Below are positions 17,736 to 24,673 of a stretch of DNA of 64,000 nt, in pieces. The position numbers were made by a program, and so were the translations under genes. Origin of the DNA: an uncultured Saprospiraceae bacterium (lineage in GTDB: Bacteria; Bacteroidota; Bacteroidia; Chitinophagales; Saprospiraceae); assembly GCA_938041445.1 (NCBI GenBank), contig CALISO010000040.1, positions 1 to 64,000 of the forward strand, read 5' to 3'. Numbering within the stretch: position 1 is the stretch's first letter; every line of letters starts with the position of its first letter. Below the pieces are notes generated by a model that did no database searches, was not told where the DNA came from, and was given only the letters and a program-made list of their open reading frames with translations.

Positions 17736-17776
17736 AAGTGGATTAGATCGAGATTGCAAACTTGGGCTATCTAGGT
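17736..17776 (+). repeat. Dispersed palindromic repeat, copy B
   Basis: Begins AAGTGGATT as copy A does and contains GAGATTGCAAACTTGG. It ends directly at the hicB stop codon (17777). It separates the HEPN operon from hicAB and has the same orientation as copies A and C. Confidence 0.6.
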
Positions 17777-18154
17777 TTAAACAAGCACTAACTCAGTTAG
17801 CTCTTTACCAATGTCGTGTAGCCCATCAATTATTCTTTCGACTTGTTTTTTGGAAGGATTTTTCTTTCCATTGACATATTGTGATAAAAGAGACTCGTTC
17901 ATTCCAATGCGTTTCGCTAGATACTTGGAGTTTATTATTTTGTAATAATCGAAGAACTGTTTAAAATCAATTTCAAAAGATAAATTGATTAGTGCTGATG
18001 GTTTCTTGTCAAATTCTTCTTCATAAAGATTAACCGCTTCTAATGCGTTTAGCCGCATTTCATGAATTGTATCTCCATATGTAAATATTGGTAGTTTTTT
18101 CTCATATGCTGAGTACCCCGTTTTGCTCCGTTCAATTACAAACTTGTATTTCAT
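17777..18154 (-). CDS. hicB: HicB-type antitoxin with helix-turn-helix
   Basis: A 125-residue antitoxin. The N-terminal half (KYKFVIERSKTGYSAYEKKL, then GDTIHEMRLNALEAVNLYEE) is the partial RNase-H-like HicB fold that binds the toxin. The C-terminal half is a helix-turn-helix (YLAKRIGMNESLLSQYVNGK, about residues 78-97) for autoregulation. The gene follows hicA with a 4-bp overlap, the usual toxin-first order of hicAB loci. Confidence 0.85.
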   Translation of the reverse strand: MKYKFVIERSKTGYSAYEKKLPIFTYGDTIHEMRLNALEAVNLYEEEFDKKPSALINLSFEIDFKQFFDYYKIINSKYLAKRIGMNESLLSQYVNGKKNPSKKQVERIIDGLHDIGKELTELVLV

Positions 18155-18342
18155 TTCTTCTTTAATTGGGCATCTTTTCTCAGTTTACTCTCAAGTCCTT
18201 TACCTAAATCGCTGCTTCCATGGTTAGGAAAAATTACTATTCCATTTTTTGATGGATGTTTCATTTTGAAGTGTGAGCCTTTAATGCTTACTACGTACCA
18301 ACCATCTCGTTTTAGTAGTCTTAGGAATTCTGAACATTTCAC
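18151..18342 (-). CDS. hicA: HicA-type mRNA interferase toxin
   Basis: A 63-residue double-stranded RNA-binding-fold toxin that cuts mRNA and is neutralised by HicB. The motif SIKGSHFKMKHP (19-30) carries the catalytic histidine H24 in the GSH pattern. The start is a GTG at 18342, and no ATG fits the conserved N-terminus. A palindrome lies 9 bp upstream. It looks intact. Confidence 0.88.
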   Translation of the reverse strand: MKCSEFLRLLKRDGWYVVSIKGSHFKMKHPSKNGIVIFPNHGSSDLGKGLESKLRKDAQLKKK

Positions 18343-18350
18343 ACCTAAAG

Positions 18351-18366
18351 GTAAATAATAATTTAC
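18351..18366. promoter_or_regulatory. Palindrome upstream of hicA, candidate HicB operator
   Basis: GTAAAT-AATA-ATTTAC, perfect 6-bp arms, centred about 16 bp upstream of the hicA start. The position suits autorepression by the HicB helix-turn-helix. Inference from position and symmetry. Confidence 0.35.
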
Positions 18367-18427
18367 TTAGTTGCAAGGCCCCAAATGTTCAATTCGACGG
18401 TGATAGACCCTAATTAATGAGTGACCC

Positions 18428-18467
18428 GTTGTATTGATCGAGGTTGCAAACCTCGACCAGCGGGGTA
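18428..18467 (+). repeat. Dispersed palindromic repeat, copy C
   Basis: The most symmetric copy: CGAGGTT-GCA-AACCTCG (18439-18455), with perfect 7-bp arms, flanked by GTATTGAT and ACCAGCGGGGTA. It closes the island on the side of the DUF4440 gene. A hairpin of this shape is typical of REP/MITE-like elements. Confidence 0.65.
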
Positions 18468-18492
18468 CTTCTAATCTCATATAACAACTCTC

Positions 18493-18942
18493 CTACCCAC
18501 TCGTATGATCATCAGTAATCAACCACTTACCATCTATCTTACGCCAGATCAAGGTGAAGTAACCGCTTGGTTCATCTGATTCTCTGACAAGGGTGTACTT
18601 CCCAATCATATAATATGCATCTTCACTGATCGGAGTCAATCTCAATATCTCGAATGATAACTTGCCCATAGCCGCCTTGTCAGGATAACCCTTTCGATAA
18701 TTTTCCAGGGTAGTTTTCCATCCATAGGTCGGACCTCGACTACCGACAAATGACAAGTTTTCCGACTGCCAGTATCCTTCCATGAACTTATCCACATCTC
18801 CATCTGACCAAGCTTGTTCTTGCTTATTCATCACAGTGTGGATGGCTGCAGTGTCATTGGCAATAGTCGTAGGAGTAAGCTTAGTTGCCTGACAACTGAA
18901 TAAGAGGAAGATTACGGGGAAGAGAAAGGTGATCTGTTTCAT
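18493..18942 (-). CDS. DUF4440/SnoaL-like lipoprotein
   Basis: A 149-residue protein with a lipoprotein signal (FLFPVIFLLFSC, C17) and a cone-shaped NTF2-like domain: ANDTAAIHTVMNKQEQAWSD, DVDKFMEGYW and the terminal GYFTLIWRKIDGKWLITDDH. Such domains bind small ligands or act as isomerase-like scaffolds; no catalytic residues can be fixed. It probably sits on the periplasmic face of a membrane. It lies just outside repeat copy C and upstream of it in transcription. Confidence 0.8.
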   Translation of the reverse strand: MKQITFLFPVIFLLFSCQATKLTPTTIANDTAAIHTVMNKQEQAWSDGDVDKFMEGYWQSENLSFVGSRGPTYGWKTTLENYRKGYPDKAAMGKLSFEILRLTPISEDAYYMIGKYTLVRESDEPSGYFTLIWRKIDGKWLITDDHTSG

Positions 18943-19009
18943 ACCTTGAATATAGGCAATACCACCTTTTTTAATTGTTGAGTGTATGAAATACTGCCTT
19001 CATAGAAAC

Positions 19010-19040
19010 AAAAAAGCCCTCGAATATTAAATTCGAAGGC
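19010..19040 (-). terminator. Intrinsic terminator of tRNA-Phe
   Basis: A hairpin with arms GCCTTCGAAT and ATTCGAGGGC (19016-19040) ends in a run of six T on the minus strand (19010-19015), 6 bp after the tRNA 3' end. Confidence 0.85.
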
Positions 19041-19046
19041 TTCTTG

Positions 19047-19119
19047 TGGTGCCTCGCAGATTTGAACTGCGGACACATGGATTTTCAGTCCATTGCTCTA
19101 CCAACTGAGCTAAGGCACC
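19047..19119 (-). tRNA. tRNA-Phe (GAA)
   Basis: A 73-nt cloverleaf on the minus strand. The acceptor stem is GGTGCCT/AGGCACC with discriminator A. The D arm is GCTCAGTTGGTAGAGC. The anticodon arm is ATGGA-CTGAAAA-TCCAT with anticodon GAA. The T arm is CTGCG around TTCAAAT, the variant of the T-loop motif. CCA is not encoded (CAA follows in the DNA). Its own promoter and terminator flank it. Confidence 0.96.
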
Positions 19120-19151
19120 AATAATAGCGATAGACGTCTCTAAAGCGGATG

Positions 19152-19182
19152 CAAATTTAATGGGATTTTCTTTACGTCCAAA
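19152..19182 (-). promoter_or_regulatory. Promoter of tRNA-Phe
   Basis: On the minus strand TTTG (19179-19182), a 19-bp spacer, and TAAATTTG (19152-19159) followed by CA. This is an exact match to the Bacteroidota -33/-7 consensus. The predicted start is near 19145, about 26 nt before the tRNA. Confidence 0.75.
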
Positions 19183-19278
19183 GAAAAACTGAGAGAATAC
19201 ACACCAATTTTCTATGAATTATCTCTTAAGAATTCACTCTGGAGAACCATCTGACTGAATACCTTCGTTATAAACATT

Positions 19279-19845
19279 ATGAAATACTGCTTTACACTCC
19301 TCTTTTTAATCGGTTGCTTGGCTGTAGGAATAGCTCAAGAGTCGGAGGTTGATAGCCTTGATTACTTCGAGGGCATACATAGTATCTATGACGATGACTT
19401 ATCAGAGTGGGAGATATTTACTCATCAACACGATGGTCAATTACAGATTACTTGGGCCCTCAAGCGGGATTTTACGCATTGGTCATTTGATATCGGAGAG
19501 GTTTCAGGTACGATTCGGCAACTGTGGAATAATAATGATACCCACTATGAGCTCAATACTTTGGACGGTATCACCATCACGATGCGTACTAAGTGGCCGC
19601 GTGACCACTCCGAATGGGTCATCAAAAGTGATAGAGCAGAGTTTATCTGGAAGTCTACCCAGTACAATGATGGTAATGAGTGGGGTTCCAAGTCTGACAA
19701 ACTTGGAGAGATGTATATGTTCACAGAGTATGAGGATGATCCACGTGACTGGTTGATCGAAGATTACTTCCCAGAGGAAATCCTAGAAGAAAAGCTTGCA
19801 GCATACTTTATTACGATTATCCGTGCTGTCAATAATTTTCATTGA
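19279..19845 (+). CDS. Hypothetical secreted protein
   Basis: A 188-residue protein with a signal peptide (YCFTLLFLIGCLAVGIAQ). The mature region is rich in tryptophan and acidic residues and has repeated strand-like blocks (WALKRDFTHWSFDIGEVSG, ITITMRTKWPRDHSEWVIKS, EFIWKSTQYNDGNEWGSKS), suggesting a small beta-sandwich. A C-terminal helix ends the protein. No family recognised. It probably resides in the periplasm or outside. Confidence 0.6.
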   Translation: MKYCFTLLFLIGCLAVGIAQESEVDSLDYFEGIHSIYDDDLSEWEIFTHQHDGQLQITWALKRDFTHWSFDIGEVSGTIRQLWNNNDTHYELNTLDGITITMRTKWPRDHSEWVIKSDRAEFIWKSTQYNDGNEWGSKSDKLGEMYMFTEYEDDPRDWLIEDYFPEEILEEKLAAYFITIIRAVNNFH

Positions 19846-19874
19846 ATGATACTTACTAGTGAAAGTAGACTCAC

Positions 19875-19882
19875 TACTTTTG
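19875..19882 (+). promoter_or_regulatory. Candidate -7 element at the PAP2-like gene
   Basis: TACTTTTG followed by CA matches the -7 consensus exactly and lies only 7 bp before the ATG at 19890. If used, the mRNA would have almost no leader. No TTTG box is seen at standard spacing. Confidence 0.3.
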
Positions 19883-19889
19883 CACTCCT

Positions 19890-20537
19890 ATGAGAGGTAT
19901 AGCACACTTTTTGTCAATTATACTACATCCAATCTTCATCTTACCGATGCTGATAGGCTTTACCTTCCTGACGTGTAGACATCTATTTATCTTTAGTTCT
20001 CTTGAAGGCTCAGTAACTTTTACGGTCTATACAATAGTCTCTGCATTGATTCTTCCTTTGGTTGGGATGATTATGCTCAAGGGACTTGGATTTATCTCAT
20101 CTTTAGAAATGCCTACTAAACAAGAGCGGATAGCACCACTATTGATTACTGGACTATTCTATATTTGGTTGTTCTACAATTACTACAAGAATGGAGACGT
20201 CCCTACTCCTGTTAAGGTGGTGACACTTGGATCTACACTGAGTTTATTTATGGCTTTCTTTCTCAACAATTTTTCTAAGCTTAGTCTACATGGAGTTGGT
20301 ATTGGCGGACTTGTAGTTGGGGTGATCTTGATTGGACTCAAGTGGAGTTTTGGTTATGTCTGGTTAACGGCTAATCTCCAAGTTCACAACATTATTTGTG
20401 TAAGCGTCGCTGTGCTTCTAGGTGGAGCAGTTCTTAGTAGTAGGGTTTATTTGGGATCACATAATCTACAACAGATTTACCATGGTGTACTTGTCGGAGT
20501 GATGGGACAAATCCTGGCATTAAATATATTGACATAA
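19890..20537 (+). CDS. PAP2-like membrane protein
   Basis: A 215-residue protein with about six hydrophobic helices. Two late motifs match type 2 phosphatidic-acid phosphatases of Bacteroidota: NFSKLSLHGVGIGG (motif 2-like, with H) and SSRVYLGSHNLQQIYHG (motif 3, SRxxxxxHxxxQ...G). The first motif (KX6RP) is not evident; the corresponding loop is MPTKQERIAP. So it may have altered or no phosphatase activity. Expected substrates are lipid phosphates such as undecaprenyl diphosphate. dapD follows after 22 bp, so they may share a transcript. Confidence 0.65.
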   Translation: MRGIAHFLSIILHPIFILPMLIGFTFLTCRHLFIFSSLEGSVTFTVYTIVSALILPLVGMIMLKGLGFISSLEMPTKQERIAPLLITGLFYIWLFYNYYKNGDVPTPVKVVTLGSTLSLFMAFFLNNFSKLSLHGVGIGGLVVGVILIGLKWSFGYVWLTANLQVHNIICVSVAVLLGGAVLSSRVYLGSHNLQQIYHGVLVGVMGQILALNILT

Positions 20538-20559
20538 TCATACAACTTAAATATTCACA

Positions 20560-21375
20560 ATGAAAGAATTACAACAGATCATAGAGTCTGCATTTGACGA
20601 TAGAGAGATGCTCAAGTCTGCTGAAGTGAAGGATGCAATCAGAAAGATCGTAGCCAAATTAGATAAGGGAGAACTCAGAGTAGCACAACCAGATGGTGAT
20701 AAGTGGCAGGTCAATGATTGGGTCAAGAAAGCTGTCGTAATGTACTTTCCTATCCAGCAAATGGAAACAATCGAAGTCGGACCATACGAGTATCACGACA
20801 AGATTCCTCTCAAAAGAGACTATGCTGCACAAGGTGTAAGAGTCGTACCGCCAGCAGTAGTGAGACATGGTGCTTACATAGAAGCAGGTGCCATCTTAAT
20901 GCCGAGTTATGTCAATATTGGCGCTTGGGTCGGTAAAGGCTCAATGGTAGATACGTGGGCTACCGTTGGTAGTTGTGGACAGATCGGTCGTAATGTTCAC
21001 CTATCAGGTGGAGTTGGCATTGGCGGAGTCCTAGAACCATTGCAAGCAACGCCTACTATCATAGAAGATGACTGTTTTATTGGGTCGAGATCTATAGTAG
21101 TAGAAGGCGTAAGAGTCCGTAAAGGAGCTGTACTTGGGGCAAATGTAGTACTTACTCAAAGTACGAGAATCATCGATGTTTCTGGTAGCAAAGAAGTGAT
21201 ATACAGAGGTGAAGTACCAGAAAATTGTGTCGTCATTCCAGGTAGCTATACTAAGGAATTTCCTGCAGGAAGTTACCAAGTCAACTGCGCATTAATCATC
21301 GGTAAGCGAAAAGAAAGTACTGACAAGAAGACATCACTCAATGATGCCTTAAGAGAATTTTCTGTGGCGGTATAA
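20560..21375 (+). CDS. dapD: Tetrahydrodipicolinate N-succinyltransferase
   Basis: A 271-residue enzyme of the succinylase branch of lysine/diaminopimelate synthesis. It transfers succinyl from succinyl-CoA to tetrahydrodipicolinate. An N-terminal helical domain (KELQQIIESAFDDREML) precedes hexapeptide repeats of a left-handed beta-helix: GAYIEAGAILMPSYVNIGAW, GSMVDTWATVGSCGQIG, HLSGGVGIGGVLEP. The length fits the E. coli enzyme (274). Diaminopimelate links it to peptidoglycan synthesis. Confidence 0.96.
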   Translation: MKELQQIIESAFDDREMLKSAEVKDAIRKIVAKLDKGELRVAQPDGDKWQVNDWVKKAVVMYFPIQQMETIEVGPYEYHDKIPLKRDYAAQGVRVVPPAVVRHGAYIEAGAILMPSYVNIGAWVGKGSMVDTWATVGSCGQIGRNVHLSGGVGIGGVLEPLQATPTIIEDDCFIGSRSIVVEGVRVRKGAVLGANVVLTQSTRIIDVSGSKEVIYRGEVPENCVVIPGSYTKEFPAGSYQVNCALIIGKRKESTDKKTSLNDALREFSVAV

Positions 21376-21401
21376 TAAGACCTTACTACATTAGAGGTGA
21401 A

Positions 21402-22391
21402 ATGGACCATCTAATTGTCATTGCATTTCCAGATTTTTACATCCAATACCACGAGGTGTGGCACCGGGTAGTATGGAAGTTCCTTGGATTTACTGAGGGC
21501 AATACCATCCGAGCAGGACACAACTGTGCTATTCTAGTAGATGGTGATAATGGTGGTCTTCAGTACTTTGACTTTGGTAGATATGATGTGCCTGATGGCT
21601 ATGGTCGTGCTAGATGTGCTCAGTCTGACCCGCAATTGACCCTAGACGTCATTGCAAATATATCAGATGGTAAGATTACCAACCTCAATACTATTATGCT
21701 AGAGTTTTATCACAATGATTCGATACATCATAGTGCAGGGCCAATGTTCTATAAGGTACTATCAGACATCAAGTCATCAGATGTCTTAGAATTTGTCAGG
21801 AAGACTCAATCTAGAGGATTCGTGGATTACGATATTTTCCGAAAAGGCGCCTTGAACTGCTCAAGATATATTGGTCATCTGATCAAAGCTGTACTTCCCA
21901 AAGACAGGCTCACCAACTATCTCAAATACATCTGCCCTAGCCCAACTCCGATGGATACAGTCATCAATGCAGATGTAAAGACACCACTCAGCAAGTATGA
22001 TGGTCAACTGATATCACAACAATCTTTTTCTGCTTGGCTCGGCATCAAGTACTATCTCAAGTCAAGAGGAGCATTCCATAATGACACATCAAAAGTTGAG
22101 ATGCCAGATGCTCATTGGATTGGATCAAAGGCGATTGGGAGTTATTACTTGATTAAAGATTACGGATCAACTCCCCAACATTATCTCATCTCAAAATATT
22201 CAGCCAAGGGTATCCATATCTACGACCTTCAATATACAACAACAAAGAAAGGGATCAATCTCTCTTCACCATATACGCTAGAACTTGGCAAATCACCACT
22301 GCAGTTAGTCTTAATTCAGGATGACCAACAATATGTGCTAACTTCTCATTCTGACATTACGATGACTGTCGATAATGGTAGCATCACTTGA
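21402..22391 (+). CDS. DUF6695-like protein
   Basis: A 329-residue protein without signal peptide. The first 180 residues contain GHNCAILVDGDNGGLQYFDF and GALNCSRYIGHLIKAV. A conserved Cys in an NCA block plus later Cys/His residues resemble the layout of papain-like NlpC/P60-related folds, but a catalytic triad cannot be assigned. The C-terminal 120 residues look like a beta-rich domain. It follows dapD after 26 bp. It resembles the Bacteroidota DUF6695 family; the role is unknown. Confidence 0.6.
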   Translation: MDHLIVIAFPDFYIQYHEVWHRVVWKFLGFTEGNTIRAGHNCAILVDGDNGGLQYFDFGRYDVPDGYGRARCAQSDPQLTLDVIANISDGKITNLNTIMLEFYHNDSIHHSAGPMFYKVLSDIKSSDVLEFVRKTQSRGFVDYDIFRKGALNCSRYIGHLIKAVLPKDRLTNYLKYICPSPTPMDTVINADVKTPLSKYDGQLISQQSFSAWLGIKYYLKSRGAFHNDTSKVEMPDAHWIGSKAIGSYYLIKDYGSTPQHYLISKYSAKGIHIYDLQYTTTKKGINLSSPYTLELGKSPLQLVLIQDDQQYVLTSHSDITMTVDNGSIT

Positions 22392-22433
22392 AATGGACCA
22401 TTGATGCATCCTTTAATCAAGTGAATTCTTCTA

Positions 22434-23849
22434 CTAATTACTTAATATTTCGTACTGCCAAGGATCTAACTTCAATACAGAATTAGCCTCTAAGGTCTTG
22501 CTCTCCTCAGTGAACACATTTCTAAATCCAGATGCTGCTTCCTTGACTGTGTATGATGCAGGTCTATCAGATAGATTGAATAGACAGAGTACCATATCTC
22601 CATCTTTAACTCTCTTGTAAACAAGTACTTGATCATCAACATGGATGAATTCAGCTTTGCCGCCAAATTCTCCATTCCAAAGAGCTCTGTTTTGGTGCTT
22701 TTCTTTAAGGATCTTAGCAAAGAAATCTGCTTTTTCATATTTGCCAAAGCCAATATCATCTTTCTCAAAGAACTCTAGTCTTTTCTCTAAAGGTTCTTCT
22801 TGTCCCCCATAAATCAACGGCATACCTTCAATCGTATACGCAAGAGCTGCGAGAGCATCATGCGATTTCCCCATTCGTTCTTTAGTACTTCCAGCCCAAC
22901 TGTTTTCATCATGGTTTGACGTGAACTGAATATGCCAGCCGCTTTGATACTTCGCTTGATTAGATTTATACCAATCCCTGATATGTGTAGGATTCTTTGT
23001 GCCTTTTGCAATATCATTGATGATGTGATGAAACTCCCAACCATAATCAGTTTGGAAGTATTCTTTATTCCGAAGTTCTTCAACTTCAGACTCTGCTAAC
23101 ATAAAGATGTCAGGTTTTGATTTGGTCAAAGCTGAGCTAACTTCTCCCCAAAAATTGACGGGTACACCATGAGCTACGTCCATACGATACCCATCTATCT
23201 GTTCTTCTTCAATCCAATAAAGCATATCATCTATCATTGCCTTTCTCATATCTTGATTGTCAAAATTCAAGTCTGCAACATCAGTCCATCCCCAACTCTT
23301 TCCTGTAGAAGGGTCGATCGGGTCTACAATATTACCTGCAGCATCTTTAGAATAGTAGTCAGGGTGTTCTGTAATCCAAGCATGATCCCACCCAGTATGA
23401 TTTGGTACAAAGTCTAAAATTATTTTCATTCCTGCGGTATGGATGGCTTCTACCATTGCCTGAAACTCTGCTAATGTTCCAAATTCAGGATTAACTTTCG
23501 CAAATTCTGATACCGCGTAGTAACTGCCGAGACTGCCTTTCTTCTTAGTCTCAGAAATTGGATAGACTGGCATCAACCACAGGATATCAACTCCCATTTT
23601 CTTAAGCCTAGGAATATGTTTTGCAAAGGCTGAAAATGTTCCTTCAGGTGTAAACTGTCGGATATTAACCTCGTACATATTCGCATTTTTGGCCCAGGTC
23701 GGTACATTCCCTTCCATCAATATCGCAGCATTCGCAGATTGGTCCGATGCTAACTCTCCTTTTGTGCTTTCTTTAGATTGGCTGCTCGATCCACAACTAA
23801 GGAATATTGCAGAGACTAGAATGAGGATAAGGTTGAATATAATTTTCAT
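22434..23849 (-). CDS. GH13 alpha-amylase lipoprotein
   Basis: A 471-residue alpha-amylase with a lipoprotein signal (AIFLSC, C19), so anchored to a membrane, plausibly at the surface like SusG. The (beta/alpha)8 motifs are DFVPNH (146-151), DGYRMDVAH with nucleophile D224, MLAESE with acid/base E253, and FTSNHD with D314. A short beta domain ends the protein. It hydrolyses alpha-1,4 glucans. It is 5 bp downstream of pgmB and transcribed with it. It contains no CBM, so it is the smallest of the four amylases here. Confidence 0.93.
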   Translation of the reverse strand: MKIIFNLILILVSAIFLSCGSSSQSKESTKGELASDQSANAAILMEGNVPTWAKNANMYEVNIRQFTPEGTFSAFAKHIPRLKKMGVDILWLMPVYPISETKKKGSLGSYYAVSEFAKVNPEFGTLAEFQAMVEAIHTAGMKIILDFVPNHTGWDHAWITEHPDYYSKDAAGNIVDPIDPSTGKSWGWTDVADLNFDNQDMRKAMIDDMLYWIEEEQIDGYRMDVAHGVPVNFWGEVSSALTKSKPDIFMLAESEVEELRNKEYFQTDYGWEFHHIINDIAKGTKNPTHIRDWYKSNQAKYQSGWHIQFTSNHDENSWAGSTKERMGKSHDALAALAYTIEGMPLIYGGQEEPLEKRLEFFEKDDIGFGKYEKADFFAKILKEKHQNRALWNGEFGGKAEFIHVDDQVLVYKRVKDGDMVLCLFNLSDRPASYTVKEAASGFRNVFTEESKTLEANSVLKLDPWQYEILSN

Positions 23850-23854
23850 ATTAC

Positions 23855-24526
23855 TTATTTGTTTAGAGTAGCATTAAGTTGAGAGACTATTCCATCGAAA
23901 GTCAAATTTTCAAATCCCGGAATCACGATGTCAGCCTCTTTTAAGTCTAACGGACTACCGATACCTATGGCATAGAAACCACCTCGCTTTGCAGCAGTGA
24001 TTCCCTTCTGAGAATCTTCAAAAACGATTGTAGACTCTGGTAATACACCCAAGTTATCCGCTCCCTTACTAAAGGTTTCTGGATGCGGTTTTCCATTGGT
24101 TACATCACTACCACTGATCACTGCTTGAAAGTAATGTTCAATACCTGTCTTTTTGATGATCAGAGGAGCATTTTTACTTGCAGAACCAAGGCCAATTTTT
24201 ATTCCAATATCTGAGAGTTCTTTAAGTAGTGCTTTCACATTAGGTAAGAGTTCGCTTTCATCCATACTTGCGATAAGCGAGAGATAGTGGTCGTTCTTAA
24301 GAGTACAATAATGGTTAATCTCATCATCACCCAGGTTAATATTTCCTAGAGCAAGGATATGCTTGAGTGAATCCACCCTGCTGACTCCTTTGAGTTTTTC
24401 ATTTTCTGCATGAGTAAGCTCTATATTCCATCGCTTCGCCATTTCCTTCCAAGCAGCAAAGTGATAGCCTGCAGTATCAACAATCACACCATCTAGATCA
24501 AAGATGCAAGCAGTTATATTGACCAT
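23855..24526 (-). CDS. pgmB: Beta-phosphoglucomutase
   Basis: A 223-residue HAD enzyme converting beta-glucose-1-phosphate to glucose-6-phosphate. CIFDLDGVIVDTAGYHFAAW holds both motif-I aspartates and the cap-entry HFxAW pattern of pgmB. GVSRVDSLKHIL, the GSASKNAP loop, NGKPHPETF and VFEDSQKGI follow. The start at 24526 (MVNITACIF) is preferred over an earlier one at 24577, which would add 17 atypical residues. It diverges from the GH65 phosphorylase that makes its substrate, which supports the substrate assignment. Confidence 0.93.
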   Translation of the reverse strand: MVNITACIFDLDGVIVDTAGYHFAAWKEMAKRWNIELTHAENEKLKGVSRVDSLKHILALGNINLGDDEINHYCTLKNDHYLSLIASMDESELLPNVKALLKELSDIGIKIGLGSASKNAPLIIKKTGIEHYFQAVISGSDVTNGKPHPETFSKGADNLGVLPESTIVFEDSQKGITAAKRGGFYAIGIGSPLDLKEADIVIPGFENLTFDGIVSQLNATLNK

Positions 24527-24638
24527 ATTAGTTGTTCGAGTTTTTGTTTGTGCGATCCATAGGATTTGTAAAAGCAAATTTGCGGTTTTCTACTGTAAAT
24601 ACATATTTAGTTCTCCAATTATCTTTAATCCAAAACAT

Positions 24639-24646
24639 TATATTTG
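24639..24646 (+). promoter_or_regulatory. Candidate -7 element of the GH65 operon
   Basis: TATATTTG followed by GA matches TAnnTTTG exactly, 27 bp before the ATG at 24674. The same octamer occurs before the SusE-like gene (39659-39666, minus). No clear -33 box, which would fit an activator-dependent promoter. Confidence 0.4.
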
Positions 24647-24673
24647 GATGCAGGTATAAATCAAGTATAAGAG

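Noticed and set aside
18990-19012. TGCCTTCATAGAAAC resembling the segment TGCCTCAATAGAAAC next to repeat copy B
   Set aside because: Only this short string matches and the repeat core is absent, so a fourth copy is not supported.
19349-19756. A 135-residue plus-strand frame inside the secreted protein gene
   Set aside because: Overlaps fully with the gene at 19279, which has a signal peptide and better composition.
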